DNA of 64,000 nt, taken from Xanthomonas sacchari (GTDB lineage Bacteria > Pseudomonadota > Gammaproteobacteria > Xanthomonadales > Xanthomonadaceae). Both the position numbers and the translations under genes were made by a program. The notes under the pieces are model-generated. The model was given only the letters and a program-made list of their open reading frames with translations, was not told where the DNA came from and did no database searches. The stretch covers positions 62,001 to 126,000 of the forward strand of contig NZ_CP132343.1 of the NCBI RefSeq assembly GCF_040529065.1. The letters are read 5' to 3'. Shown here piece by piece: positions 9,135-18,261 of this stretch. Each line of letters begins with the position of its first letter. Position 1 is the first letter of the stretch.

Positions 9135-10130
9135 TCAGGCGAAATCGCGGATGCGGCGGTAAAGTGCTTCGATCTCCGGCTGCTGCCGATACTCGGCCAG
9201 CAGCGGCGCGGCAGCCTTGCGGAAGGCCGGCATGTCGACCTCATTGATGGCCACGCCGTAGTCGATCACTTGCTGCCGCGCCTGCGCCTCGGAGGCGTCC
9301 CACAGCCGGCGCATCACCGTCACCGACTGCCGCGCGGTCTCCAGCACCAGCGCGCGCTCGTCCGGCGCCAGCGCTTCGAAGCTGCGCCGCGACATCACCA
9401 GCACGTCCGGCGCGTAGGAGTGATCGCTCTGCGACCAGTAGTGCGCGGCCTCGAAATGGCGGCTGGACTGGAAGCTGCGCATGTTGTTCTCGGCGCCGTC
9501 GATCATGTGCGTCTCCATCGCCGAGAAGGTTTCGCCCAGCGACATCGGCGTCGGGTTGGCGCCGAGCATGCGCATCAGCTTGAGGAAGATGTCCGAGTTC
9601 GCCACGCGCAGCTTGAGCCCGTGCAGATCCTTGGGCTGCCGCAGCGGATGCTTGGTGTTGTAGAAGCAGCGCGCGCCGGAGTCGTAGATCGCCAGCCCGA
9701 CCAGGTCGCGCTGTTCGAAGCTGTGCAGGATGCTGTCGCCGACGTGGCCGTCGATCGCGCGGCGCAGGTGTGCCACCGAGTCGAACACGTACGGCAGGCA
9801 CAGCGCCTGAGTCAGCGGGAAGGTATTGTTCAGCGCGCCGGAATACACGCGGGTGATGTCGATGGCGCCGAAGCGCGCCATGTCGATCGCCTCCGCCTCG
9901 CGGCCGAGCTGGCCGGAGTGGTACTGGCGCAGACGCAGGCGGCCGCCGGTCTGCTGCTCCAGGGTCTGCCCGAACCAGCGCACCGCCTCCACGGTGGGGT
10001 AGTCGGCCACGTGCACGTCGGTGGCGGTGAGCAGGCGGGTGTCGCCGCGCTGCGCCAGCGCACCCAGCGGCACGCCAGCCGCGGCCGCCGCGGTCAGGCC
10101 CGCACCCAGAAATCGTCTACGAGTGATCAT
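9135..10130 (-). CDS. dctP: TRAP transporter substrate-binding protein (DctP)
   Basis: 331 residues. The N-terminus ITRRRFLGAG followed by a hydrophobic stretch and ALA is a twin-arginine signal, so the binding protein is exported folded. The mature part is a DctP/TAXI-like solute receptor: FGQTLEQQTGGRLRLRQYHSGQLG, then ALCLPYVFDSVAHLRRAI, GLKLRVANSDIFLKLMRMLGANPTPM with the carboxylate-binding Arg of the family, and GAENNMRSF. It delivers a sugar acid to DctQM. It follows the hydratase gene by 36 bp on the same strand. Confidence 0.92.
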   Translation of the reverse strand: MITRRRFLGAGLTAAAAAGVPLGALAQRGDTRLLTATDVHVADYPTVEAVRWFGQTLEQQTGGRLRLRQYHSGQLGREAEAIDMARFGAIDITRVYSGALNNTFPLTQALCLPYVFDSVAHLRRAIDGHVGDSILHSFEQRDLVGLAIYDSGARCFYNTKHPLRQPKDLHGLKLRVANSDIFLKLMRMLGANPTPMSLGETFSAMETHMIDGAENNMRSFQSSRHFEAAHYWSQSDHSYAPDVLVMSRRSFEALAPDERALVLETARQSVTVMRRLWDASEAQARQQVIDYGVAINEVDMPAFRKAAAPLLAEYRQQPEIEALYRRIRDFA

Positions 10131-10166
10131 GCTGCGCCCTCCCGCGCGTCGTGGTCAGCGCGCAGC

Positions 10167-10991
10167 CTAGGCTGCGACCGCCCTGCAGTGCAGTTCGCCA
10201 TAGCCATCGAAGCGGATCGTCGCCTGCTGGCCGATGGCGATATCGTGGATGCCGGTGGCGTTGCCGGTGGCGATCAGCTCGCCGCGGCGCAGCGGCCGCC
10301 CGCGCCTGGCCGAGCGCGCCAGCGCGAACGCGAACGCCGCGCGCAGCCCGCCAGGCAGCAGCGTGGCGCCGCCGGTGCCCACGCACTGGCCCTCGATCCA
10401 GGTCTCGGCGCGCAGCGCGGTCTCGTCCAGCGCGGTCCAGTCCGGCACCTGCGGCCCCAGCAGCAGGCCGTTGTTGTTGCCGAAATCGGAGATCACCACG
10501 CGCGGCCCCAGCTGGTTGATCGTGGCCAGGGGGCTGCTCGCCACCTCGACCCCGACGAACAGCGTCGCCGGCACCTGCGCGGCCTGCTCCGCGGTCCAGT
10601 GCAACTGGTCGACCGGCACGTCGGCGTCCAGGCGCAGCACGTACTCGGCCTCGACCGCGCCGAAGCCGCCATCGAACACCGGGATGTCGGCTGTTCCACC
10701 GGTGGCATTCCACAGCGCAGCGGCGAAGATCGGGCCAAGCAGGCGCTCGTCCCCGGAGTGGTCGCGGCGCTCGGGGGCGATGTAGCCGACCTTCCAGCCG
10801 ACCACGCGGTCCGGCCATTGCGCGATCGCCAGATCCTGCACGCGGTAGGCGGTCTCCAGATCGTCGGGGATGACGCCAGGGAAATCGGGCAACGCACGAC
10901 CCTGGCGACGGGCCTGGACGAAGCGGGCCGCGATGTCGGCCAACGCGGGCGGTGGCGTCTGCGACGGGCCGGAAGGAAGGCTCAAGGGCAT
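10167..10991 (-). CDS. 2-keto-4-pentenoate hydratase / FAA-hydrolase-family protein
   Basis: 274 residues. It resembles the MhpD/HpaH hydratases of the fumarylacetoacetase superfamily: helical N-terminus, VGWKVGYIAPE near 68, AVEAEYVLRL with the metal-binding Glu-x-Glu at ~112, VISDFGNNNGLLLG at ~165, and the C-terminal GIHDIAIGQQATIRFDGYGEL. Members hydrate 2-keto-4-enoates or act on related 2-keto acids. It is the first gene of a four-gene operon with dctPQM and has the shared operator 69-86 bp upstream of its ATG. A role in breaking down an imported sugar acid, or its dehydrated 2-keto product, is inferred; aromatic catabolism genes are absent here. Confidence 0.8.
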   Translation of the reverse strand: MPLSLPSGPSQTPPPALADIAARFVQARRQGRALPDFPGVIPDDLETAYRVQDLAIAQWPDRVVGWKVGYIAPERRDHSGDERLLGPIFAAALWNATGGTADIPVFDGGFGAVEAEYVLRLDADVPVDQLHWTAEQAAQVPATLFVGVEVASSPLATINQLGPRVVISDFGNNNGLLLGPQVPDWTALDETALRAETWIEGQCVGTGGATLLPGGLRAAFAFALARSARRGRPLRRGELIATGNATGIHDIAIGQQATIRFDGYGELHCRAVAA

Positions 10992-11059
10992 CTCCGCAAG
11001 GAATGTGGGGGATCGGAATTGCTGCGCCGCGCATCGACAGCGCGTTGCGCCGTTGTATA

Positions 11060-11077
11060 TGGTAAACCGGTGTCATT
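11060..11077. promoter_or_regulatory. operator-like sequence upstream of the hydratase/TRAP operon
   Basis: 18 bp identical to the sequence at 5444-5461 upstream of kduI, in the same orientation relative to its gene and at nearly the same distance from the start codon (69 versus 64 bp). The match is far longer than expected by chance between two promoters and marks a common regulator. Confidence 0.75.
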
Positions 11078-11109
11078 GGCAATGTGCGGTGCGGCAAAGG
11101 GCCGCCTTT

Positions 11110-11147
11110 GGGCGGCCGGGATTCGGGATTGGGGATTGGGGATTGGT
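11110..11147. repeat. GGGATTGGGGATT-type simple repeat
   Basis: Runs of GGGATT(C/G)GGGATTGGGG. Similar runs occur at 5478-5508 and 51924-51950, and in reverse at 52218-52250. They resemble a degenerate tandem of GGGATT hexamers that recurs between Xanthomonas genes. All four lie outside coding sequence. Confidence 0.6.
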
Positions 11148-11262
11148 CAACGGCAAGGGCAAAAGCAAACACAACGGCAACGGCGGTGGGACGGCGCGTT
11201 GGTGGTGCCGCGCGGTGCCGCAGACTGAGTGCCACGCCCATGCCACGACCGGCGAGGAACCA

Positions 11263-12399
11263 ATGAAACTGCATCCATTCCACGAACAGACAGACGACGC
11301 GGATCTGCCACGCGCGACCAGGGCACAGCCCTCAGCCGCCGGTGCCCCTCGTCCCGCGGCACTGCGCGCCTGGACCGTAGTGCTGACCGTGGCCGGCGTG
11401 CTGTTGTGTGCGCTTGCCCCCGGTGCGGCCATGGCGGCCGAGCGGCCGGCCAGCGAGAGCGCCGCCGAACTGGCGGCGCGGCTGCCGCTGTGGACCGGTC
11501 CGGCGCCGGGGTCGGCGGCCGGGCCCGAGCAAGCGCACTTGGTCGAGCGCAGCGACGACCCGGCCCTGCCCGATCGCGCGCTCAGCGGCCGTTACCAGCC
11601 CTACCTGGTGGTGTACCGGCCCAAGCACCCGAACGGCAGCGCGCTGCTGGTGGCGCCGGGCGGCGGCTATGCACGCGTGGTACTGGACAAGGAAGGCACG
11701 GCCTTGGTGCCGATCTTCGCCGAACAGGCCGGCATCACCCTGTTCGTGCTGCGGTATCGGTTGCCCGACGCGGCCATCGACGGCGCCACGGCGCGCGACC
11801 AGCCGCTGGCCGATGCGCAGCGCGCGCTGCGCCTGATCCGCGCGCATGCCGCCGACTACGGGGTGGACCCGCAGCGCATCGGCGCGATCGGCTTCTCCGC
11901 CGGCGGCCACGTCGCCGCCAGCCTCGGCACCCGCTACGACGAAACGGTATATCCGGCGCGCGATGCGATTGACCGGGTCAGCGCGCGGCCGGACTTCCTG
12001 TTGTTGCTGTACCCGGTCATCGACATGGGCAGCGGCACCGCGGCGCATACCGGCTCGCGGCTGCGGCTGCTCGGCCGCCACCCGGACGCGGCGACCATGG
12101 CCGCCTACTCGCTGCAGAACCGCGTGCACGCCGGCATGCCGCCCACCTTCCTGGTGCAGGCGCAGGACGACCCGGTGGTGTCGGTGGAGAACAGCCTGCT
12201 GTTCTACCAGGCGCTGCGCGAGGCGGGGATACCGGCCGAGCTGCACCTGTTCGCGCACGGCGGCCATGGCTTCGGTGTCCGCGGCATCGCCGGCCTGCCG
12301 CTGGCGGCATGGCCGCAACTGGCGCTGAGCTGGATGCGCAACGTGCAGGACGATCCGCGTGCCCGTGCGCCGATCCCGCCGCCGGCGGGGGGAAAGTGA
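11263..12399 (+). CDS. exported alpha/beta-hydrolase esterase
   Basis: 378 residues from ATG 11263 (GAGGAA upstream). A long N-region (~30 residues) precedes a hydrophobic segment TVVLTVAGVLLCALAPGAAMAA, a signal peptide or membrane anchor. The catalytic domain shows the oxyanion segment LLVAPGGGYARV, the nucleophile elbow IGFSAGGHVA, the acid in QAQDDPVVSVENS and the base in FAHGGHGFG. This pattern fits esterases of the BD-FAE/PaeX type that remove acetyl or other acyl groups from plant polysaccharides. It is divergent from the hydratase/TRAP operon and precedes a carboxylesterase, so a role in preparing pectin or xylan fragments for uptake is plausible. Confidence 0.82.
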   Translation: MKLHPFHEQTDDADLPRATRAQPSAAGAPRPAALRAWTVVLTVAGVLLCALAPGAAMAAERPASESAAELAARLPLWTGPAPGSAAGPEQAHLVERSDDPALPDRALSGRYQPYLVVYRPKHPNGSALLVAPGGGYARVVLDKEGTALVPIFAEQAGITLFVLRYRLPDAAIDGATARDQPLADAQRALRLIRAHAADYGVDPQRIGAIGFSAGGHVAASLGTRYDETVYPARDAIDRVSARPDFLLLLYPVIDMGSGTAAHTGSRLRLLGRHPDAATMAAYSLQNRVHAGMPPTFLVQAQDDPVVSVENSLLFYQALREAGIPAELHLFAHGGHGFGVRGIAGLPLAAWPQLALSWMRNVQDDPRARAPIPPPAGGK

Positions 12400-12496
12400 G
12401 CCGCGTGGCCTGCGCACCGTTGGCTGCCCCGCCAGGCGATCGCGCCGCCACGCCGCACACGCGTCCCCGATCGCCTCATCAGGAGTCCGTCCACGC

Positions 12497-14152
12497 ATGA
12501 CCGCCCGCCCTCGCCTGCCCGCCCCGCATCCCACCGCGCCCGACGCAACCGCGCCCGACGACCAGGGCCGGCGCCGCTTCCTGCGCGACGGCGCACTCGG
12601 CGCGCTGGCCGTCAGTGGCGTGCTGCCCGGCCTCGCGAGCGCATCGGCGCCGACGCCAGCGGCACCGCTGGCGCGCACCCGCAGCGGCCGCATCCGCGGC
12701 CTGCGCGACCAGGGCGTGTGCGTGTTCAAGGGCATCCCCTACGGCGCCGACACCGCGCCGCGGCGCTTCCAGCCGGCGCTGCAGGAACGGCACTGGCACG
12801 GCGTGCGCGACTGCAGCGCTTACGGCGCATCGGCGCCACAGCGCGGGTCCGAGCCGGTCAGCGAGGACTGCCTGTTCCTCAACGTGTGGACGCCCGGCCT
12901 GCGCGACGGCGCGAAGCGCCCGATCCTGTTCTACATCCACGGCGGCGCCTACAACAACGGCTCCGGCAGCGACCCGTTGTACGACGGCGTGCGCCTGTGC
13001 CAGCGCGGCGACGTGGTGGTGGTCAGCGTCAATCACCGCCTCAACGCCTTCGGCTATCTGTACCTGGCGCCGTTCGGAGGAGACGCCTATGCCGCCTCGG
13101 GCAATGTCGGCCAGCTCGATCTGGTGCAGGCGCTGCAGTGGGTGCGTGCGCACGCGGCGGAGTTCGGCGGCGATGCCGGCAACGTCACCGTGTTCGGCCA
13201 GTCCGGCGGCGGCGCCAAGATCGCCACGCTGATGGCGATGCCGGCCGCGCAGGGCCTGTTCCACCGCGCCTGGACCATGAGCGGGCAGCAGGTCACTGCC
13301 GCCGGGCCACGTGCAGCCGGCCAGCGCGCGCAGTTGCTGCTGCAGGCCCTGCTGCTGGCGCCATCGCAACTGGACACGCTGCGCACGCTGCCGCTGCAGC
13401 GCGTGCTCGAGGCCACCCGCATCCGCGATCCATCGCGCGCGGAGGACACCGCGCTGTACCTGGGCCCGGTGCTGGATGCGCAGGTGCTGCACCGCCATCC
13501 GTTCTGGCCGGACGCGCCACCGCAGTCGGCGCGCATCCCGATGGTGATCGGCAACACCCACGACGAGACCCGCGCCTTTCTCGGCCACGATCCGGCCAAC
13601 TTCGCGCTGACCTGGGACACGCTGCCGGCCAAGCTGGCGCAGGAGCAGTACGTGGACCTGTCGCCGCAGGTGGTGATCGCCGAGTACCGGCGGCTGTATC
13701 CGCACTACACGCCGAGCGAGGTGTTCTTCGCCGCCACCACCGCCGGCCGCTCCTGGCGCGGCGCGGTGGAGGAAGCCGAGGCGCGCGCGCGGCAGGGCGC
13801 ACCGACCTGGGTCTATCAACTGGACTGGGGCTCGCCGCTGGACGGCGGCAAGTTCGGCGCCTTCCACACCCTGGACATCCCGCTGGTGTTCGACAACATC
13901 CGCCAGCCGGGTTCGCGCACCGGCGATGGCGCCGACGCGCAGCGCATGGCCGATGCAATGAGCACAGCGCTGCTGGCCTTCGCCCGCCACGGCGATCCCA
14001 ACCACGCCGGCCTGCCACGCTGGGAACCGTATTCGCTGGCGCAGCGCGAAACAATGCTGTTCGACAGCGACAGCCGCCTGGCGCACGACCCGCGCGGCGG
14101 CGAGCGGCGCCTGTACCAGCAAGTGCCGTTCGTGCAGCGCGGGACGTTGTGA
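12497..14152 (+). CDS. exported type-B carboxylesterase
   Basis: 551 residues from ATG 12497 with AGGAG 11 nt upstream. The N-terminus carries a twin-arginine motif (RRRFLRDGALGALAVSG). The body is a type-B carboxylesterase: GIPYGADTAPRRFQPA, SEDCLFLNVWTPG (signature 2), FYIHGGAYNNGS for the oxyanion hole, and nucleophile VFGQSGGGAK; the residue before Ser is Gln rather than the common Glu. The His region is FGAFHTLDIPLVFDN. It follows the alpha/beta-hydrolase gene by about 100 bp, probably in one operon. Fungal relatives act on feruloyl or other plant esters; the true substrate is unknown. Confidence 0.87.
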   Translation: MTARPRLPAPHPTAPDATAPDDQGRRRFLRDGALGALAVSGVLPGLASASAPTPAAPLARTRSGRIRGLRDQGVCVFKGIPYGADTAPRRFQPALQERHWHGVRDCSAYGASAPQRGSEPVSEDCLFLNVWTPGLRDGAKRPILFYIHGGAYNNGSGSDPLYDGVRLCQRGDVVVVSVNHRLNAFGYLYLAPFGGDAYAASGNVGQLDLVQALQWVRAHAAEFGGDAGNVTVFGQSGGGAKIATLMAMPAAQGLFHRAWTMSGQQVTAAGPRAAGQRAQLLLQALLLAPSQLDTLRTLPLQRVLEATRIRDPSRAEDTALYLGPVLDAQVLHRHPFWPDAPPQSARIPMVIGNTHDETRAFLGHDPANFALTWDTLPAKLAQEQYVDLSPQVVIAEYRRLYPHYTPSEVFFAATTAGRSWRGAVEEAEARARQGAPTWVYQLDWGSPLDGGKFGAFHTLDIPLVFDNIRQPGSRTGDGADAQRMADAMSTALLAFARHGDPNHAGLPRWEPYSLAQRETMLFDSDSRLAHDPRGGERRLYQQVPFVQRGTL

Positions 14153-14192
14153 GCCGACGCGCCGTCCTCCACGGCAGCCGCACGACCGTCTG

Positions 14193-14720
14193 CTACGAGC
14201 CGGAGTACTTCCAGTACAGCCTGGATGTCCGGGTGTCGTAGACCATCACCCCCGCGCCCTTGGTGAACTCGGTCTGCGGACCAAGCTTGCCCGATTCTTC
14301 GTAGAAGAAGGTGACCACGAAACGCGAGGATGTTGCCACGGGGAACTTGGGGCAACCTTTTATCAGCGGGGATTCGGGTTCGGCCCACTGTTCCAGCTTG
14401 AACTGCCTATCGAGGTCGAAGGGACCGCGCTGCCAATGCCGCCGCGCGGCGGCGGTGGCCCAGTAGGTGTCGGGAATCCTCGCCACATCGACGGCATAGG
14501 AATAGAAGAACCCATCGAGGAATCCCACGTCCTCGCAGAATTGCGGTATCCCGCGCAAGGAGGTGACCTGGGCGAGCCCGCTGCGCTGCAGTTGATCGCG
14601 CATCGCGCCGACGGCCTTGTAGTTGTGCCGCATCATGCCGACCATCTGCAACTGCACGATCGCCCCTAAGGGGATCACCAACCACAGCGCGAGTACCCGC
14701 AACGGCTTGACCAGACGCAT
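14193..14720 (-). CDS. hypothetical protein with N-terminal membrane segment
   Basis: 175 residues, ATG preceded by GAGGTGA. An N-terminal hydrophobic stretch (VLALWLVIPLGAIVQLQMVGMM, ~9-30) anchors or exports it. The remainder has no motif I recognise; it ends VMVYDTRTSRLYWKYSGS, and two Cys (in QFCEDVG and KGCPKF) could pair in the periplasm. It converges with the esterase gene upstream. No function assigned. Confidence 0.7.
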   Translation of the reverse strand: MRLVKPLRVLALWLVIPLGAIVQLQMVGMMRHNYKAVGAMRDQLQRSGLAQVTSLRGIPQFCEDVGFLDGFFYSYAVDVARIPDTYWATAAARRHWQRGPFDLDRQFKLEQWAEPESPLIKGCPKFPVATSSRFVVTFFYEESGKLGPQTEFTKGAGVMVYDTRTSRLYWKYSGS

Positions 14721-14780
14721 CGATCACCTCGGCGAAGTGCTATGCGCAGCCGCTAGCATTGCATGTCGCGCGAGCCGGGA

Positions 14781-15962
14781 CTACCAACCGGTCTCCTCGG
14801 CCAGCACCACCTGGTTGCCGCCGCCGATGCGCGCGCGCTGCAGCAACGCCTCGGCGCGTTGCATCAGTGTGGCCGCGGTATCGGCGGGCGAGGCGAGCAA
14901 GGCGCCGACGCTGACGCCGAGCCGTTCGTTGGCCATGTCGGCGTGCGCGATCGCCAGCAGTTCGACCATGTCGCGCAAGGCCGGCGCCACCTGCCGCAGG
15001 TGCGCGCCAGTGGCGTCGTACAGCACCAGCGCGAAGCGGTCGGCCTCGATGCGCATGGCCACGTCCATTGGCCGCAGCAGGCATTGCAGCACCTCGGCCA
15101 CGTCCACCACGGCGCGATCGGCCTCGTGCGCGCCGTAGCGCTGCACGAAGGCGGGGTATCCATCCAGTTCGACCAGGATCAACGCCAACCCGCGCTGCAG
15201 GCGCCGGGTTTCGGCCAGCGCCACCGCCAGGTGCTCCTCGAAACGACGGCGATCGCCAAGACCGGTGAGCGCGTCGCGCAAGGCCTCGTCGTCGCGCACG
15301 CGGCGCTGCAGAAACCCTTCGCGGCGCGAGTGTTCGCGCAGGTAGCCGCCGACCGCGCCGACCGGCACCGCCGTCCACAGCAGCCACTGCAGGCGCAGGT
15401 AGGCGTCCCGTGCCGCGCCGTCCAGCAGCAGGTGGCCGGCCGCGGCGCTGATCGCACACAGCAGCAGCGCCACCGCCACGCTCTGCCACAGCGCCAGGCC
15501 CAGCGGAAAGAACCCGGCCACCAGCACCAGGGTCATCACCGCCGCCGCGTAACGCAGCTCCTGCGGCGGGTAGCCGATGCTCGACAGCACCAGCCCGGTG
15601 CCGCCGACCAGCAGCAGCAGCGCGGCACGGCCGGGGCCGTGCGTGTCGGCGCGATGGATCGCCGCCGCCACCCACAGCAACGCCAGCAGCGTCGCCGCGC
15701 GCACCGCGATCGCATAGCCCAAAAGGCCGCCGCCGCCGCGCCAGCCGAAATGCACCGCATCCCAGCCCAGCAGCAGCAGCGCGATCAACACGCCCAGCGA
15801 GGCCGCCACGCGCTGCGCGAAGCCCAGCGTGGTGGCGGTGTAATGGCGGTACGCCCGTTCCAGCGGAGGATCGAAACGCAGCGCGGCGAATCCCTTGCGC
15901 AGTTGCGCCGCGTAGGCCTCGCCCGGCGGCGTGTCGTGTGGCTCCTGGTAACGCTCGTGCAT
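14781..15962 (-). CDS. membrane GGDEF-domain protein with degenerate active site
   Basis: 393 residues from ATG 15962 (GGGGA upstream). Six or so hydrophobic segments (~45-215) precede a C-terminal GGDEF-like domain beginning RDDEALRDALTGLGDRRRFEEHL. In a working diguanylate cyclase the signature is RxGGDEF; here the equivalent segment reads MRIEADRFALVLY, so both glycines and the catalytic Glu are replaced. The usual metal/substrate DLDxFKxxND is ELDGYPAFVQRYG. The protein is therefore unlikely to make cyclic di-GMP. It may sense a signal through its membrane part and act by protein contact. The alternative of a retained GTP-binding role cannot be excluded. Confidence 0.85.
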   Translation of the reverse strand: MHERYQEPHDTPPGEAYAAQLRKGFAALRFDPPLERAYRHYTATTLGFAQRVAASLGVLIALLLLGWDAVHFGWRGGGGLLGYAIAVRAATLLALLWVAAAIHRADTHGPGRAALLLLVGGTGLVLSSIGYPPQELRYAAAVMTLVLVAGFFPLGLALWQSVAVALLLCAISAAAGHLLLDGAARDAYLRLQWLLWTAVPVGAVGGYLREHSRREGFLQRRVRDDEALRDALTGLGDRRRFEEHLAVALAETRRLQRGLALILVELDGYPAFVQRYGAHEADRAVVDVAEVLQCLLRPMDVAMRIEADRFALVLYDATGAHLRQVAPALRDMVELLAIAHADMANERLGVSVGALLASPADTAATLMQRAEALLQRARIGGGNQVVLAEETGW

Positions 15963-16164
15963 GCAGTCCCCTGTCGACGGCAGCGCGGCGCGAAGTGCGG
16001 AGCGGGTCACATCAGGTCGTGGAACCCGACTCCATTTCGTGCGGACGCTGCGGTGCCCACGTCGAGACCATGAAAAAGCACCGGCGCGCGATTGTCCACT
16101 TTCGGGGCGATCGATTGCGTGACAGCGGCACCCTACTGCGCCGCATGGAGCGCACTGCGGTGCC

Positions 16165-17712
16165 TCAGCGCGGCGGCGGGAACGCCCACACGCTGTGCGG
16201 ATCGCCGCCCTGCCCACGACGGTACGCCGCGCGCGCCATCTGCCAATAGGCCCAGGCCAATACCAGCGCGCAGGCATCGATCGCCAGCAGGGTGCCGCTG
16301 CTCCACGGCGCCACCCAACCGGCGGCGCCGCGCAAGCCGGCCAGCGGCACCAGCGCGGTCAGCGCCGCGCAGGCCAGCAGCAGTTCGTAGGCGCCGCGGG
16401 CGGTCGGCCGCAGCAGCGCCCAGGCCACGCCGAGCGCGAACACCGCGTAGTACGCGCCGCGCTCCATCCCCGGCGGCAGCAGGCGCGCGGCCACGAACAG
16501 CGCCGACACCCCGGCCACGCAGCCCAGGCACACGCCGGTGGTGAGCCGTGCCATGACGTGGGTACGCAACGGCTGCGCATGCTGCCGGCGCTTGCGCCGC
16601 GCTTCCACCCACAGCAGGTTGCCGCTGTAGAACAGGAACGCACCACCGAGGCCGAGCAGGAAGTACAGCCACTGCAGCGGCCAGCGCCCGTAGTTGCCGA
16701 AGTGCAGGGTCTGCAGGCCGCGCAGCGCAGCCACGCCCGGCGACATGGTCTGCGGCGACAGCACCCGCAGCACCTGGCCGTCGGCCGCGCGCAGCGCCAC
16801 GCCGCCGAGGGTGTTGAGCCGGCGCTGGTCCTGGTGACCGTAGAGCTCGACCTGCGCGTTGGCGTCGCCGGCGTCGTGGAAGGACAGGCTCTCCGGCACG
16901 AAGCCGGGATTGGCCGCGCGCGCCCGCGCCACCAGCTCGGCCACCGGCAGCATCGGCGCAGGCACGTGCGCGGGCTGCACGTGCGGCGCCAGTTCGAAGT
17001 CGGGCTGCAGCACCTGCATCAGCTTGCCGTCGAACACCAGATACTGGAACGGCGCCAGCAGCAGCACGCCCAGGGTCAGCACCGCGCCGGACCAGGCGAA
17101 GATCACGTGGAACGGCAGCGACAGCATACCGATGGCGTTGTGCGCGTCCTGCCACAGGCGCTTGACGTTGCGACCGCGGCGCAGCGCGAACAGGTCCTTG
17201 AGCAGCACCGGCGCATACAGCACCACGCCGCTGACCAGGGCCAGCCCGTACAGCAGGCAGACCACGCCGAACAGATACGTGCCGAAGGTGCGCGGCAGCC
17301 CGGCGGTGAAATGCAGGTCGTACAGGAAATCGACGAAGCCGCTGCGCTGCGGCAACTGCACCGGTTGCCCATCGGCGCCGGGCTGGAACTGCACCATGCC
17401 GCCGAACGCCTGCTGTGCGGCCGGCCCGAACGCATACAGCTGCGGCAACGCGCGGCCCTCGCCCGGCAGCATCAGCGTGTAGGACTCGGCCAGCGCCGGA
17501 TGCCGCGCCAGCACCGCATCGGCCAGCGCCTGCGCGGCCTGCTCCGGCGGCAGCGCCGGGGCATGCACGTCAGACGGCCGCGGCCACTGTTCCAGATCGT
17601 GGGTGAACACGTTGATCGCCCCGGCATAGAAGGCGATGAACAAGGCCATGCCGGCGAGCAGGCCCATCCAGCTGTGCGCCGACAGGAACTGGCGCAGGGT
17701 CGCGGCCTTCAT
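16165..17712 (-). CDS. PepSY-associated membrane protein (iron-uptake partner)
   Basis: 515 residues from ATG 17712, whose ATGA overlaps the stop of the DUF3649 gene. It is a PepSY_TM protein: first helix SAHSWMGLLAGMALFIAFYAGAI, periplasmic PepSY regions, the helix pair GTYLFGVVCLLYGLALVSGVVLYAPVLLKDLF, HNAIGMLSLPFHVIFAWSGAV with conserved His, and a C-terminal set of helices. Proteins of this type accompany siderophore TonB receptors and are thought to help release or reduce iron at the inner membrane. It is the last gene of a four-gene operon with a TonB receptor, DUF3325 and DUF3649. Confidence 0.88.
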   Translation of the reverse strand: MKAATLRQFLSAHSWMGLLAGMALFIAFYAGAINVFTHDLEQWPRPSDVHAPALPPEQAAQALADAVLARHPALAESYTLMLPGEGRALPQLYAFGPAAQQAFGGMVQFQPGADGQPVQLPQRSGFVDFLYDLHFTAGLPRTFGTYLFGVVCLLYGLALVSGVVLYAPVLLKDLFALRRGRNVKRLWQDAHNAIGMLSLPFHVIFAWSGAVLTLGVLLLAPFQYLVFDGKLMQVLQPDFELAPHVQPAHVPAPMLPVAELVARARAANPGFVPESLSFHDAGDANAQVELYGHQDQRRLNTLGGVALRAADGQVLRVLSPQTMSPGVAALRGLQTLHFGNYGRWPLQWLYFLLGLGGAFLFYSGNLLWVEARRKRRQHAQPLRTHVMARLTTGVCLGCVAGVSALFVAARLLPPGMERGAYYAVFALGVAWALLRPTARGAYELLLACAALTALVPLAGLRGAAGWVAPWSSGTLLAIDACALVLAWAYWQMARAAYRRGQGGDPHSVWAFPPPR

Positions 17713-17981
17713 GGGGTCACCTGCACGAGATGGCTGGCCTTGAGCAGGAACAGCGCCACGTAGCACAGCACGGTCGCACCACCGAGCCACAACCACGCGC
17801 GCGCGCCGCTGCGGAACACGAAGGCCAGCGACATCGCGCCGACCCACGCCGGGAACACCAGCAACAGCCAGGGCAACGTGTGCACCTGCAGATTGCCCGG
17901 CCACAGCAACACGCACAGGCCGATCGCACCCACCGCCAGCGGCAGCCCGAGCACGATCGCCGCCAGCCACCTAGCCCACAT
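17709..17981 (-). CDS. DUF3649-like small membrane protein
   Basis: 90 residues from ATG 17981, which has AAGGGG 6 nt upstream; it overlaps the end of the DUF3325 gene by 11 nt, and its stop overlaps the PepSY start by 4 nt. Three hydrophobic helices: WLAAIVLGLPLAVGAIGLCVLL, LPWLLLVFPAWVGAMSLAFVF, and WLWLGGATVLCYVALFLL. Length and position match DUF3649 proteins of siderophore-uptake operons. Function unknown; the tight packing implies coupled synthesis with the PepSY protein. Confidence 0.75.
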   Translation of the reverse strand: MWARWLAAIVLGLPLAVGAIGLCVLLWPGNLQVHTLPWLLLVFPAWVGAMSLAFVFRSGARAWLWLGGATVLCYVALFLLKASHLVQVTP

Positions 17982-18261
17982 CGCCAGCCCCTTGGTGCAA
18001 TTGCCGCCACGCATCCAGGTATGGCAAGGCCACCGCCGCCAGCATCGTTGCGCTCAACGCGGCGAAGACGCCGGCCCATACGCCCAGCGCGGCGATCGCC
18101 GCGCCCAGCGCCGCCACGCACAGCAGCGAGCCGGCCACGCGCAGCGCGCGCGCGTGCCGGCGCCAGGCCGGGCGCAGCCGCTGGTGCGCGGTGGCCAGGT
18201 AGAACGCCAGCGCCGCCAGCGCGGCGGCCAGCAGATAGCCGGCGGTGGCGATGGCAGGCAT
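17971..18261 (-). CDS. DUF3325-like small membrane protein
   Basis: 96 residues from ATG 18261; the receptor stop and this start share one base (TGATG). It has a first helix TAGYLLAAALAALAFYLA, a short basic loop (HQRLRPAWRRHARALR) and two further helices (VAGSLLCVAALGAAIAALGVW; FAALSATMLAAVALPYL). This is the topology of DUF3325 proteins, which recur beside TonB siderophore receptors. It is easily missed because it lies inside a much longer spurious open frame antisense-free to the receptor. Confidence 0.75.
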   Translation of the reverse strand: MPAIATAGYLLAAALAALAFYLATAHQRLRPAWRRHARALRVAGSLLCVAALGAAIAALGVWAGVFAALSATMLAAVALPYLDAWRQLHQGAGDVG

